Shown in pieces: positions 1 through 8,547 of a DNA stretch of 64,000 nucleotides. The translations under genes were made by a program, and so were the position numbers. Source of the stretch: Blastobasis lacticolella. Its lineage: Eukaryota > Arthropoda > Insecta > Lepidoptera > Blastobasidae. The notes beneath the pieces were generated by a model. It was given only the letters and a program-made list of their open reading frames with translations, was not told the DNA's origin and made no database searches. The stretch's first letter is position 1, and each line of letters opens with the position of its first letter. The stretch spans positions 16,949,001-17,013,000 of the forward strand of contig LR990059.1 of NCBI GenBank assembly GCA_905147135.1. Direction: 5' to 3'.

Positions 1-1057
1 ATGCGGGCAGCGCAATGCGGGCGTTACGGCCGCGGCGTGCGTCCGTCTATGCCTCAATAGGTCCCCTCGAACAGCGAACGCTCGCCCGCACTCCGGGCAG
101 GCGTGCGACCCACCCCCGCCCGCCGCCTCGTGCCGTCTCTGGTGCCGGGCTAAGGCCGCCCGCCAGCGGAACGCGCGCCCGCAAACCGGGCAGCGGTGCG
201 ATCGCGGCCCGCCGTGCGACTGCTCGTGGATATACAGCCCGGCGCGACTGCGGAATTTCGCCCCGCACACGGTACAGGCGTGCGGTCGCTCCGCAGAGTG
301 CACGACCTCGTGCTGTTTCAGCAGCCCGCGGGAACCGAACGCGCGCCCGCACTCGATGCAGGTGTGCTCGCGGACTGTCGAGTGGGCGTGCTTCACGTGG
401 TAGAAGTAGCTCGAGGAGGCCGTGTAGACTTTATGGCAGACGGGGCACGAGCGCTCGCGGCGGTGTCTTTTGGCAGGTGGTGCTGGCTCCCCGGATACTG
501 TTACTGCCCCGTCGGGCACGGCCGCCGCGTCGCGCGAATCCTCTATCGCCTCAAACACAGACTCCGGTATGGGGTCGAACTCAGCGTCGCTGTGGTCCGA
601 AAACTCGTCAACGGTCGCCAGCACACTCGGCTCGGCGTCGGTCGCGACATCGCTCTCCGGCAGTCGCGGCGGCGGCCGCCCGTCGAGCGTCGGCTTCGCG
701 CTCACCTCGGTGTTCTCGTTTTCGTCCTTCATCACTTTCTTTTTGGCTCGCTTCGATGGCAGTTTCACTGCCGGGGGCGGGGGCGCGGCCTCCGTTCCTT
801 CGGGAGGGGGCGGGGGCTCGGCCTCCGCTCCTTCGAGAGAGGGCGGAGCCGCGGCCTCCGCTCCTTCGAGATGGGGCGGAGCCGCGGCCTCCCCTCCATC
901 GAGAGGAGGCGTGGGCGAGTCCGGCACCGGCGAGGGCGGCTGGTACTGCACGGCGTGCTGCGACATGTGCACCACGAAGTCCTTCTGGTCGACGTAGGTG
1001 TGGCACTCCTCGCAGTGGAAGAGGAGGTGCGAGGCCGCGGGCGCGGGCGGCGACGAC
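1..1057 (-). CDS. zinc-finger cassette 4 (partial, runs off left edge)
   Basis: Open reading frame from the acceptor TGTTGCAG at 1058-1065 to the window edge, with one leading base G before TCG. It begins with a C2H2-like finger (FHCEECHTYVD..., about 973-1020). Next come a Pro/Ala/Glu-rich repeat and an acidic linker of roughly 160 residues. At least five regular fingers follow (RSCPVC, HTCIEC, HACTVC, HRCPVC, HACPEC starts), and the start of a sixth is cut by the edge. Its organisation of one isolated finger, a linker, then an array resembles cassette 1. No start codon is expected because it is a downstream exon. An in-frame TGA lies just upstream at 1075-1077, the stop of cassette 3. Confidence 0.8.
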
Positions 1058-4000
1058 CTGCAACAGAGCGCGGCTCAGCGATGCGAGGCGACGTGGGCGG
1101 CGAGCGCGGGCCGCCGGCGGAACGCGGCCGGGCAGCGCGGGCACGGCAGCGGGGCGCCGTGGCGGCGGCCGTGCGAGCGCAGCGCCGCCGCCGACTTCGT
1201 GGCCAGCCCGCAGCGCTCGCACACGAACTCGCGCCGCTCGGCGTGCGAGCGCATGTGGTCTTCGAGATGCGCGAGGCGGGCGAACGTCGTCTCGCATTGC
1301 GGGCATGTGTGCGGCCGGGCGTGGAGGTGCGTGTCGCGGATGTGCCGCGCGAGGTTCCCCGCCTCGCCGAACGCCCGCTCGCAGTGGGGGCACGCGTGCC
1401 GTTTGGTGTGCGCGGTGCGGTGCCGCCGCCAGCCGCGCGCCGCCACCCGCCGCCCGCAATCGGGACACGACACGTACCGCTTACCGTCCGGAGCGACGGC
1501 CGGAGTGTCCGCCGCGGCATCCGCCGGCGGTCTGGAAAGGCAGGGCTCGGTCACTTGGTTCGGGCGGGTGTAGAATCAACCACCCCAGCGTCAGTTAACA
1601 AATAGGAGATTATTCAACAGTCCGAAATTTACAAAACTTCGCGCTCTCTCATAAGTTCACTGGTACGGTCCGAGGGCGTACGTGTGCTGAGCATTGTCCG
1701 GCTCGGGCGCGGGGGCGGGGGCGGGCGCGGGCGCGGGCGGGCCGTGGTGCCGGCGATGGTGGTGGGCCAGCGCGGCGCGCAGCCGGAACGCGGCCGGGCA
1801 GAGCGCGCAGGCGTGCGGGCGCGGCGGGGCGGGCGACGCGGGCGCGGCGGGCGCGGGGGCCTCGTGGCGGCGGCGGTGGCGCGCCAGGGCCGCCCGCAGC
1901 CGGAAGGCGGCCGGGCAGTGCGGGCAGCGGTGCGGGCGGGCCGCGTCGTGCGTCCGCCGGTGGGCGTGCAGCGCGCCGCTCTGCGCGAACCGGCGGCCGC
2001 ACTGCGGGCACTCGAAGGGCCGCTCGCCGGTGTGCGTGCGGCGGTGCTGGCGCAGGTTCTGCGCGTTGGCGAAGGTGCCGCCGCAGTCGGGGCAGCCCAC
2101 GCGGCGGCGGCGCTCGTGCGTCTCGGCGAGGTGCCGCCGCAGCCCGCCCGGCGCGCGGAACTGCTTCCCGCACACGTGGCACACGCACGGCCGCTCCCCG
2201 GTGTGGATGCGCCGGTGCACCAGGTACGTGTGCGGGGAGCTCAGCCGCTTCCCGCAGGCGGCGCAGGCGTAGCGCAGCCGGCCGGCGGCGTCGCGGCAGC
2301 GCGCCAGCGACAGCTCGCGCCGCGCGGCCGGGTCGAGGCGGTCGCGGCGCATGTTGTCGCAGGTGAGGTCGTCGTAGCCGTCGGCGGCGGCGGCGGCCGA
2401 GCCCGCCGTGTCCGACGAGGCCGAGTCCGAGTCGGAGTCGGAGGCGAGTCGCGGGCCGTGGGCGGCGAGCAGGTGGTCGCGGAACCCGACGAGCGCGGCG
2501 TAGAAGGCGGCGTAGGCGGTCGCCGGGGCTGCCGCCGCCGCGAGCGGCCGGTCGTCCTCGTCGGAGGGCTCGTCGCTGCAACAATAAACCGCCCTTTACC
2601 GGCCGCTCCTGTGGCGTCGCGCGTGGTCTTTCAGGTGGGAGAGCTTCCGGAAGCGCTTCGGGCAGACCTCGCAGCTGTAGTTCCGCACGTCGAGGTGCAT
2701 GTGCAGGTGCGCGGCAAGGGCCTGGCCGGAGTGGAGGGCCTTGTCGCAGTAGCGGCAGCGGTGCGTCCCGGGCGCGGGCTCGGCGGCGTGCCGGCGAGCG
2801 TGCGCGGCACGCGCGGCGCGGTCGGGGAAGGCCTCGCCGCACGCGCCGCAGTGGAACCGCAGCCGGCCCTCGTGCGCCTGCCGCACGTGCTTCGCGAGGG
2901 ACTTCTGCCACTGGTACACCTTGCCGCAGCGGTCGCAGGGGAACCTCCGCGGGGCGGCGGCGGCGTCGTGCGTCGCCAGGTGCTCCGTCGCGTGGTACAC
3001 GTTCGAGAACGTCTTCTCGCAGACGGGGCAGGCGACCGGCTTCCGCTTGATGTTGTTCGGGCCGAGTTTTGTTTTGCCGCGGTTCCCGCCGGGCTCCGGG
3101 TGGGCGGCCCCGATGTGCTCCTTCAACTCGTTCTCGTCGACGGCTGTGTGGCCGCACGCGCGACACTTTACCCCGCCCCCCGCCTCCCCGCCCTCCACGT
3201 GCATCTCCTGCAGGTGCCAAGCGAAGGCGGCCTTGGAGTGGTACTCCTGATCGCAGCAGGTGACCCCGCTCGCGACGCAGACGTCGACGTGCCGGCTGAG
3301 ATGGCTCAGCAGCCGAGTCGGGGATGAGAATACGCTGCTGCAGAACGGACACGACAGATGGGGCAACTCTTCTTTGACCTCTTTAGCTATGGAGACCTCG
3401 TCGACATCCTCCAGGACCAGTTGCTCCTCAACGGTTATGTTGTCTTCCACGAATTGTTTAAGCGAGCCACTCATCAGATCAGCCTCATGTGTAGATGTCA
3501 AATGCCCGGCCATCGCGCCCGCCGTCGCCGCCGCCGGCTGCTCCGGACATTTCTGACAGACGAACTGCAAATCGGAACTCTCCCCGTCTATGCCAAGCGC
3601 GGACAAGTAATCGTTCAGAATACGCACAATCAATACGGTTCCTGACCTGTAATTTACAAATTTTACGATGTCGGGTGGGCCAAGAAGGAGGTTAAGGCAA
3701 TGATTTACGCCCGGTTCCTGTAGTCGGCGAATTGGCGTCAGTATTGGAGCAGTCATTCTTTTACTAACATTGAATCAACAAAATTATAGCCAATCACGGA
3801 TTAATTGGTTTGACTTATTTCTTAATTTCATTGGCTCATTAAAAGATCGTTGAGTACAAGAACTGGGGGTTACAAAAGTACATTACTTACTCTTTGTCAT
3901 TTGTATTTTCTAAACTTTGGTTTTCTTCTATGCTGGCTGGATTTTGTTCCTGAAATTAAATGAGATGCTTTAAAGTAGGTTAAGGTAAATTCATACTTGG

Positions 4001-7000
4001 AATTGAATGAATTTAACTTAGAAACTGACAATAAATTATCGGCGCAGGTTAAGAGAGCCACTTGAACAAACATTTCATTCCAAACAACAAGATCTCGTAG
4101 ATTGTCCGGAATATTCATATGCCCTTCAACTAACCCCAACACATTTAAACAGCTGTCCAATATCTTATTCATAATTTTTATAACACTAAAAGGTCAACAA
4201 AGGATTGTAACATTTGCGTAGTTGCTGGTACAGCAATGTGTTCTGGGGTTTTAGCGGTGGGCAATGCATTGTTGACACCCCTGCACGGGTTGTAGCATAG
4301 CTCGCGTCGCGGGAAAGCCTTCGTTTTCGTCTCCGTCTCTCAATACTAGATGAAAAAGATAACAGTATGTATGTCGCGTCATTTCTCGCTTATCTCGCGC
4401 AAGGGCACACTTGTACTAGCCGTACAGGTGTTGCTAATGTCCATTGCCAACGGGACCACTTTCTATCTCAGCGCACGACGACGCCAGCAAGGCGCAATCC
4501 AGCGCCAGAACCTGACCGGCCAGGACACAGCCTGGCCGAGAAGACGCCCGGGCACGGGCTTAAACCTATAGGCCCGCACCTGCCTCCGCAGATAAGGAGC
4601 AGAAGACCTGTGTGTGTATGAAGTGGCCCGCTTGTGTATTTTTTTTTTGAATACCACTAAAGTGGCAAACAAGCTTGCGGCCGGCCTGATGGTAAGCAGC
4701 CACCGCAGCCTATGGACGTTTGCAATACCAGGGGCATCACCCACGCGTTGCCGACCCCGTAAAAACCTTTTAACCCCTTTCTTGAAGAACTCCATGTTGG
4801 ACTCACCAGGGAAAACATCTCCAGGTAGTTCATACCACAACCTTAGTGTGCGTGGGAGAAAGTTCCTTTGGAACCGCAAAGAAAAGAAACAAAAAAAGCC
4901 CAGCGACCATCACCATTAACCACTTCCCTACACATACCCGTATCTTCTGCTCGAACCGCCACTGTGCTTCCCGCAGCGCGTGGTCGGCTCGCGGCGCGGC
5001 CGCCGCCACCTCGTGCCACGCCAGCAGCGCGTGCGCGCACTGGTAGCACATCGCCACCGGCAGAGTGTCTAGGGGACTCACCTGGGGATTGTTGGCACAT
5101 TTATTATACGCCATCACTGTCCTTCTGCAGGGAAAAGGCCTACCTAGCTATAGCTACCTAGAGATGTCGTCGTTGGCCGTATGGTGGCCGGTGGAGTAGA
5201 ATTGCAACAACCCCTTACAGTACCCCAACCTTCTTACTTGGCCAGGATGTGAGTGCATTTATTGTTTATTTTTTTGTGATTATTTCTTCGTTTGCCATCT
5301 TTTTAGTCCAACTGGAAACAGCGTTTAGGAATAAAAAAAGGTAATGTTTGGCCTTAATTTATTGGTTTTCATAAAAATAAGGTATATGTAATTATTTATC
5401 CCAAGTTTATTTATGTATAAGTAAATATTACAGGTTATACATCTAAAAATGTATTTCTTTTCTTTATTTTGTATTATATATATTGGTATTAATAATTAAT
5501 AATTTCTGTGTTAGCACGTCGTTCGCGTAGTGCGCGCATCGAGCTCTATTATGGGTCAGTCTGAAAACCAGCGCTGTGTTTGGCTGCTGCCATTCATAGC
5601 ATTAAGCTGAGGCTGGTCCAATTTGGTCCGAGGACGCATCGCCCTGCTTTCCTAATATGTATTTATTATGTTAGTTTTAAGTATTTGAATGTGTTATTGG
5701 ACCAAATAAAGTTACGTCTATGTCTATGTCTATGTCTAGTGGGTGTCGTACAAAGCGACTAATGTTTTCGACGCAAAAAATCTAGTCTCCGTAGGCTGGA
5801 CGATGGGCAACAGCATTTTCCATTGTTATATTTGTGATACTGCGATCTCCAATACGCCTGCCAAGCGTGGAGATTATGGAATTATCTCCCCTCTCCTGGG
5901 AGAGGCTCTCCTAAGTCCTGCACTCCTCATTAGCGTATCTAGGGCTATTTTCTAGGGGGGGGCCTGGCCCCCTGGCCGATGAAGCTGAGTCAATCGCCAA
6001 TGTACAACCAGTGAGCACCCCATCCTGGGGTGGGCACGCCCCCCCCCTTCCTACGCCTATGGCAGTACTGCATATACCAATGATTCATTTCTGAGTTATG
6101 TACGATAGTTGAACACTAACCGACGCCCTTACGGTGAGGGAAAATATCGTGATGAAACTTCAACTTTCAGGCAACTGAATGTGTCCATGACAGTGTCTCC
6201 ACTGTAATTATCTGATCTGCCAAACTGCCAAATTCTGCATCATGGTGAAGGCGCACCCCGGGCCCTGGCACACCAGAGCACAAACGGGACATGTTAATTA
6301 TCATGATGATGACATTTATAACCATGGTTTTGGCAATTTTATTTATTTTATTATTTGGCATTTGCCTGTTCGCTGACAAAGCAGCATTTTATAGAGGTTG
6401 CCCTTCCATCAGGCGGCCGCTGACCATAAGTAAGTCACATTAGTCACCTGTGAATAGGGATGGTGACTGGATCAAATTCTTGTTAGTTTGTCAGTTAGAT
6501 TATAAAAAAAATTGTTTTTTTTTTTTATCAAATTAATAAAAAATTACAAAGATAAAGTGTATCAAAGTTTCAGAGTGGGGTCTCATGATGTCACGCAAGT
6601 GTTTAATTTCTTGTATAAGTACAAAAGAAAGAATACGTGTCCAATATTTTTGACAGTCTACCATCCGACAAAAATATTTTGTTCCAGTCATTATCATAGG
6701 TTGGTGTTACGTTGTATTCTACTCAACACAGTCCAACTAAATACCTACCTAAACTAAACCATCTGTGATAACAGAAATAAAATGCAATTCTGTTATCAAT
6801 GCTTTGTTAGGTCTGAGTAAGCAAACAAATGTTAGTCTGTCTGACAATGTCATTTAATGACACTCTGAACACACCTCAATAATCTGTAATGAGCAGCCTT
6901 CAAGAATAGCTTTTCAATAATTTTCATAAATTGCGTGCTCTAAGGACTCAAACATTTTTTTTTATTTATAGTTGATTGTTCACAAGATAAAACATACATG

Positions 7001-8035
7001 TTTTGTTACAAAAGTTTAAGACAACAGGCATTATTATAATCTTTTGACTATATAGGGCTATTGTTGAAGTGGTATGGATTAGCCATACAACTATGTATTA
7101 CTGTCATCATTCATTGCCTCGGAACAAATGAAGTCATGTTAAAATTTACTTTTTACTACCATTTTAACTTACAGTCATAAAGGATGCTATTCATAATTTA
7201 AAAACAAGAAGGATTGTTAAAAAACTTACTTGTATGGGTAAATATTTGTTAACCTTCTCAGCAAGGTTACTCTGCAGCCCCTCACCCTCAAATATGGGAA
7301 TGAGGAATTCCGTAACATTAGCACATGTACGGCAAACATTTGAGAAGTCCTCCACATCTGTGTAATAATTTATATAAAACAAGATCAGTTTAGAAACATC
7401 TATTTTATTGTACTAATAAAATAAAGTTGATTGCCACATCTGTCTGAATTTAGTTCCATTATCTTCTACAAACCATTCAACGGATTTTGATGTGGTTTTC
7501 ACCGTCACTTAGAGAATTTCTTCTGGAAGGTTTATATGTATAATACATGCCTATTATTATAGAGTAACTCAGAGAAAACCCTTGTAAAGCTGGGGCGGTT
7601 CGCTAGTTTTCTAATAAGATATAATTTTTTTATATTAAGAAAAAGCTATAAAAATTTAAAATAATTGTAAATGTTACTTTAAATCACAATTTTACTGTTT
7701 AGATTCTATAGACAAGTATGCTTGATCCAGTGAGTTGCATTTGAGTGCAATAGTTGAGCTGAGAGTATTATTGGTGACAAATATTTGTGATCTAAAGATG
7801 TATGAATGAGTAAAATTATTAATATATTTGTACTAATTTTATACAGCTGTGTGACTATGAAAATAATTTCCTAATAATTATCATGATAGTACCTACAAAG
7901 TAAAAACACTTAATACTTACTTTCGAGGTTAGTAGGCCCTAAGGCAGGTGTTTCAATAAACTTTTGAGACACATCAGCAGAAATGTTGTCAGAAGGTGTT
8001 ACACATATAAATATTTGCTCCGTTTCAGTATTCAT
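1..8035 (-). CDS. ZAD-type C2H2 zinc-finger gene with tandem alternative zinc-finger cassettes (gene span, 3' end off the window)
   Basis: This is the gene-level entry. Shared exons are 7921-8035, 7230-7357, 4938-5081 and 3891-3949. Candidate terminal cassettes are 2596-3646, 1657-2575, 1075-1531 and 1-1057. Exons 2 and 3 together encode a ZAD domain (two CxxC pairs, CRTC and CYQC), a zinc-coordinating dimerisation module of arthropod transcription factors. Exon 4 is a short acidic linker ending in phase 2 (GA before GTAAGT). Every cassette acceptor leaves exactly one leading base, so each can be joined in frame. Predicted products are 498, 454 and 300 residues for the first three cassettes; the fourth is incomplete. 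The expected role is a nuclear, sequence-specific DNA-binding protein. That the cassettes are alternative 3' ends is my inference; exon order and phase are read directly. Confidence 0.8.
785..905 (-). repeat. 33-36 bp coding minisatellite in cassette 4
   Basis: About four imperfect units of a GC-rich sequence encode, on the minus strand, a repeated peptide of the type L-E-G-A-E-A-A-A-P-P. The repeat lies in the linker between the isolated first finger and the main array. Such repeats change length by whole units and keep the frame. Confidence 0.7.
1075..1531 (-). CDS. zinc-finger cassette 3 (terminal exon, five C2H2 fingers)
   Basis: The exon begins after the acceptor CCTTTCCAG (1532-1540), with leading base A completing a Glu codon with the GA of exon 4. 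It ends at TGA 1075-1077. Five C2H2 fingers are visible, starting VSCPDC, HACPHC, HTCPQC, FVCERC and LPCPRC, with little N-terminal linker. An ATG-initiated frame from 1554 also exists, but it starts inside the polypyrimidine/acceptor region and is probably not the real start. The spliced isoform would be about 300 residues. Only 17 bases separate its stop from the first base of cassette 4. Confidence 0.75.
1657..2575 (-). CDS. zinc-finger cassette 2 (terminal exon, six C2H2 fingers)
   Basis: The exon begins after the acceptor TATTGTTGCAG, with leading base C giving Asp with exon 4. It has an acidic Ser/Asp-rich and Ala-rich N-terminal part of about 90 residues, then six fingers. Two are classical Kruppel-type, joined by TGERP linkers (HTGERPCVC, HTGERPFEC). 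The last two are near-duplicates (CPAAFRLRAALA twice). A Pro-Ala run follows, then stop TGA at 1657-1659. The spliced isoform would be about 454 residues. The phase-2 sequence CA before GTGAAC at the extreme end could also act as a donor to cassette 3 about 125 bases away, so a serial cassette 2 to cassette 3 isoform is possible. Confidence 0.78.
2596..3646 (-). CDS. zinc-finger cassette 1 (terminal exon, eight to nine C2H2 fingers)
   Basis: The acceptor is TTTGTAAATTACAG, with leading base G completing Glu with exon 4. The reading frame stays open upstream to an ATG at 3756, but the splice site and phase favour the shorter exon. An isolated finger-like motif (FVCQKC...HLTSTH) and an acidic linker come first. 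Further C2H2 motifs start LSCPFC, VTCCDQ (irregular), VKCRAC, VACPVC, FPCDRC, FHCGAC, HRCRYC and YSCEVC. Stop TAA is at 2596-2598. The isoform with exons 1-4 is 1,497 nt, about 498 residues. Only 20 bases separate the stop from the cassette 2 exon. Confidence 0.82.
3891..3949 (-). CDS. exon 4 of the ZAD zinc-finger gene (shared linker)
   Basis: A 59-nt exon between acceptor TTTAATTTCAG and donor GTAAGT. It enters in phase 0 from exon 3 and encodes an Asn/Glu-rich stretch (EQNPASIEENQS...NDK). It ends with two bases, GA, which need one further base. All four downstream cassettes supply exactly one base (G, C, A, G), giving Glu or Asp each time. This donor is the presumed branching point for alternative cassette choice. 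Confidence 0.78.
3997..4185 (-). other. exon-like open frame of unknown status in intron 3
   Basis: The minus frame encodes a protein-like stretch (NKILDSCLNVLGLVEGHMN...). It is bounded by a possible acceptor TTTTAG and donor GTATGA, with one leading and two trailing bases, so it is phase-symmetric (189 nt). It would fit a phase-2 upstream donor, but exon 3 ends in phase 0, so it cannot simply be added to the model above. The frame also runs on to a stop at 3897. I do not recognise the sequence. It may be an alternative exon, a decayed exon or chance. Confidence 0.25.
4455..4880 (-). mobile_element. LINE 3'-terminal fragment, family A
   Basis: The minus strand encodes the C-terminus of a non-LTR reverse transcriptase (RNFLPRTLRLWYELPGDVFP, ending in NVHRLR). 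The same ending is seen in the LINE at 54796-56628 as FLARTIRMWNELPATVFP...DVHRRR. A poly(A) tail is seen as a T run at about 4640-4649. Related 3' ends occur at 20750-20945 and twice at 42285-42594. Upstream of it (4230-4450) is other repeat DNA that recurs near 37100-37210. Confidence 0.7.
4938..5081 (-). CDS. exon 3 of the ZAD zinc-finger gene (second half of ZAD)
   Basis: 144 nt (48 codons, phase 0 at both ends) between acceptor CAATCCCCAG and donor GTATGTG. It carries the second zinc-binding pair of the ZAD domain (LPVAMCYQCAHALL) and the long helix after it (ALREAQWRFEQKIR). The domain is split across exons 2 and 3 by a 2.1-kb intron holding repeats. Confidence 0.85.
5735..5945 (+). repeat. 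interspersed repeat family B copy
   Basis: Contains GTGTCGTACAA.GCGACTAATG, a GGGCAACAGCATTTTCCATTG block, CTGCCAAGCGTGGAGATTATGG and GGGAGAG motifs. The same ordered blocks recur at 56640-56915 (plus) and 58436-58672 (minus), so this is a dispersed element, probably the 3' end of a LINE. Confidence 0.7.
6095..6310 (+). repeat. tRNA-related SINE family C, partial copy
   Basis: Shares blocks with copies at 17285-17580, 21815-22140 and 32395-32755: GAACACTAACCGA, GGAAAA.ATCGTGATGAAAC, CAGGCAACTGAATGTGT and CACTGTAATTA.CTGATCTGCC, followed by GGACCCCGGGCCCT-like sequence. The tRNA-like head is missing here. Confidence 0.6.
7230..7357 (-). CDS. exon 2 of the ZAD zinc-finger gene (first half of ZAD)
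   Basis: 128 nt between acceptor TTACACAG and donor GTAAGTTTT. The two leading bases AT complete the A left by exon 1 (Asn), and it ends in phase 0. It encodes the first ZAD half with the diagnostic CRTC pair (NVCRTCANVTEFLIPIFEGE) and ends AEKVNKYLPIQ. Confidence 0.85.
7395..7612. repeat. dispersed repeat remnant
   Basis: Contains ATTCAACGGATTTTGATG.GGTTTTCACC and ends AAAGCTGGGGCGGTTCGCTAGTTTT, a pattern typical of non-autonomous insect repeats (possibly Helitron-like). Assignment is by pattern only. Confidence 0.4.
7921..8035 (-). CDS. exon 1 of the ZAD zinc-finger gene
   Basis: Starts at ATG 8033-8035 and ends in phase 1 before GTAAGT. It encodes MNTETEQIFICVTPSDNISA and on to TNLE. It has no upstream in-frame continuation worth preferring, and the sequence above it (8040-8130) is a plausible short promoter/5' UTR. 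The next gene on the same strand ends near 8429, about 400 bases upstream. Confidence 0.78.
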
Positions 8036-8428
8036 TGCGCTTATAAAAAATATTTCCTAATCTACACTACCAACAACAAACGCTCTTTCCCTTTTTGACA
8101 CTTCGCGTTTTGTTTGTCAAGAAAGCTACACTACAATACCTACATATAAGTTCAAGAACATTTCCTTCAGTGTTTATTAAATACAAAATCAATTAAAGAG
8201 AAAGAGGGTTTTCTATGAAATTGTTAAATTTGTAGTAAATATTACTTTTTTTTACTTAGGTACTTTAATTTCTACTAAAAATGAAAAGAGAAAATTATAA
8301 AAAATTATAGGCATCGCTATAAACAGCAACAAATTCACGCGCGCTGGCAAACGGAAGCGGAAATAACAGAACGGAAACGTAGACAAAAGTAAATAATACA
8401 AGAAATAAGTAATGCACTTAGTACGAGT

Positions 8429-8434
8429 TTTATT
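8429..8434 (-). terminator. AATAAA polyadenylation signal of the signal-peptide/TM gene
   Basis: AATAAA on the minus strand (TTTATT on plus), 23 bases after the TAA stop at 8458-8460. Confidence 0.6.
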
Positions 8435-8457
8435 TTTTAGAAATATTCGTGAATATT

Positions 8458-8547
8458 TTATGATCGTGTAGCTTGGTAGACGCGCCCAACTGCCGCCATC
8501 ACAGCTGGCACCATCATAGTTTTGTTTTTGTAGGTATGGATCACTTG
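8458..8547 (-). CDS. exon 3 of the signal-peptide/TM gene
   Basis: 90 nt after acceptor ATTGTTTCAG, phase 0. It encodes QVIHTYKNKTMMVPAVMAAV and a short tail ending ATRS, then TAA. It completes the hydrophobic segment begun in exon 2. Confidence 0.78.
   Translation of the reverse strand, partial: QVIHTYKNKTMMVPAVMAAVGRVYQATRS

Larger units (their letters stand above)
5230..7190. other. intron 2 of the ZAD gene: AT-rich, repeat remnants
   Basis: No coding signal is seen. A LINE/SINE-like repeat sits at 5735-5945 and a SINE remnant at 6095-6310. The rest is AT-rich unique-looking sequence with no recognisable feature. Confidence 0.6.

Noticed and set aside
15..1605. Long plus-strand open frames (up to 527 codons) over the zinc-finger region
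   Set aside because: They are antisense shadows of the GC-rich C2H2 arrays, Arg/Ala/Pro-rich with no domain; the minus frame has regular C2H2 spacing.
1649..3352. 567-codon minus frame over cassettes 1 and 2
   Set aside because: It is offset from the frame carrying the zinc-finger Cys/His spacing and is Arg/Pro-rich noise from GC-rich DNA.
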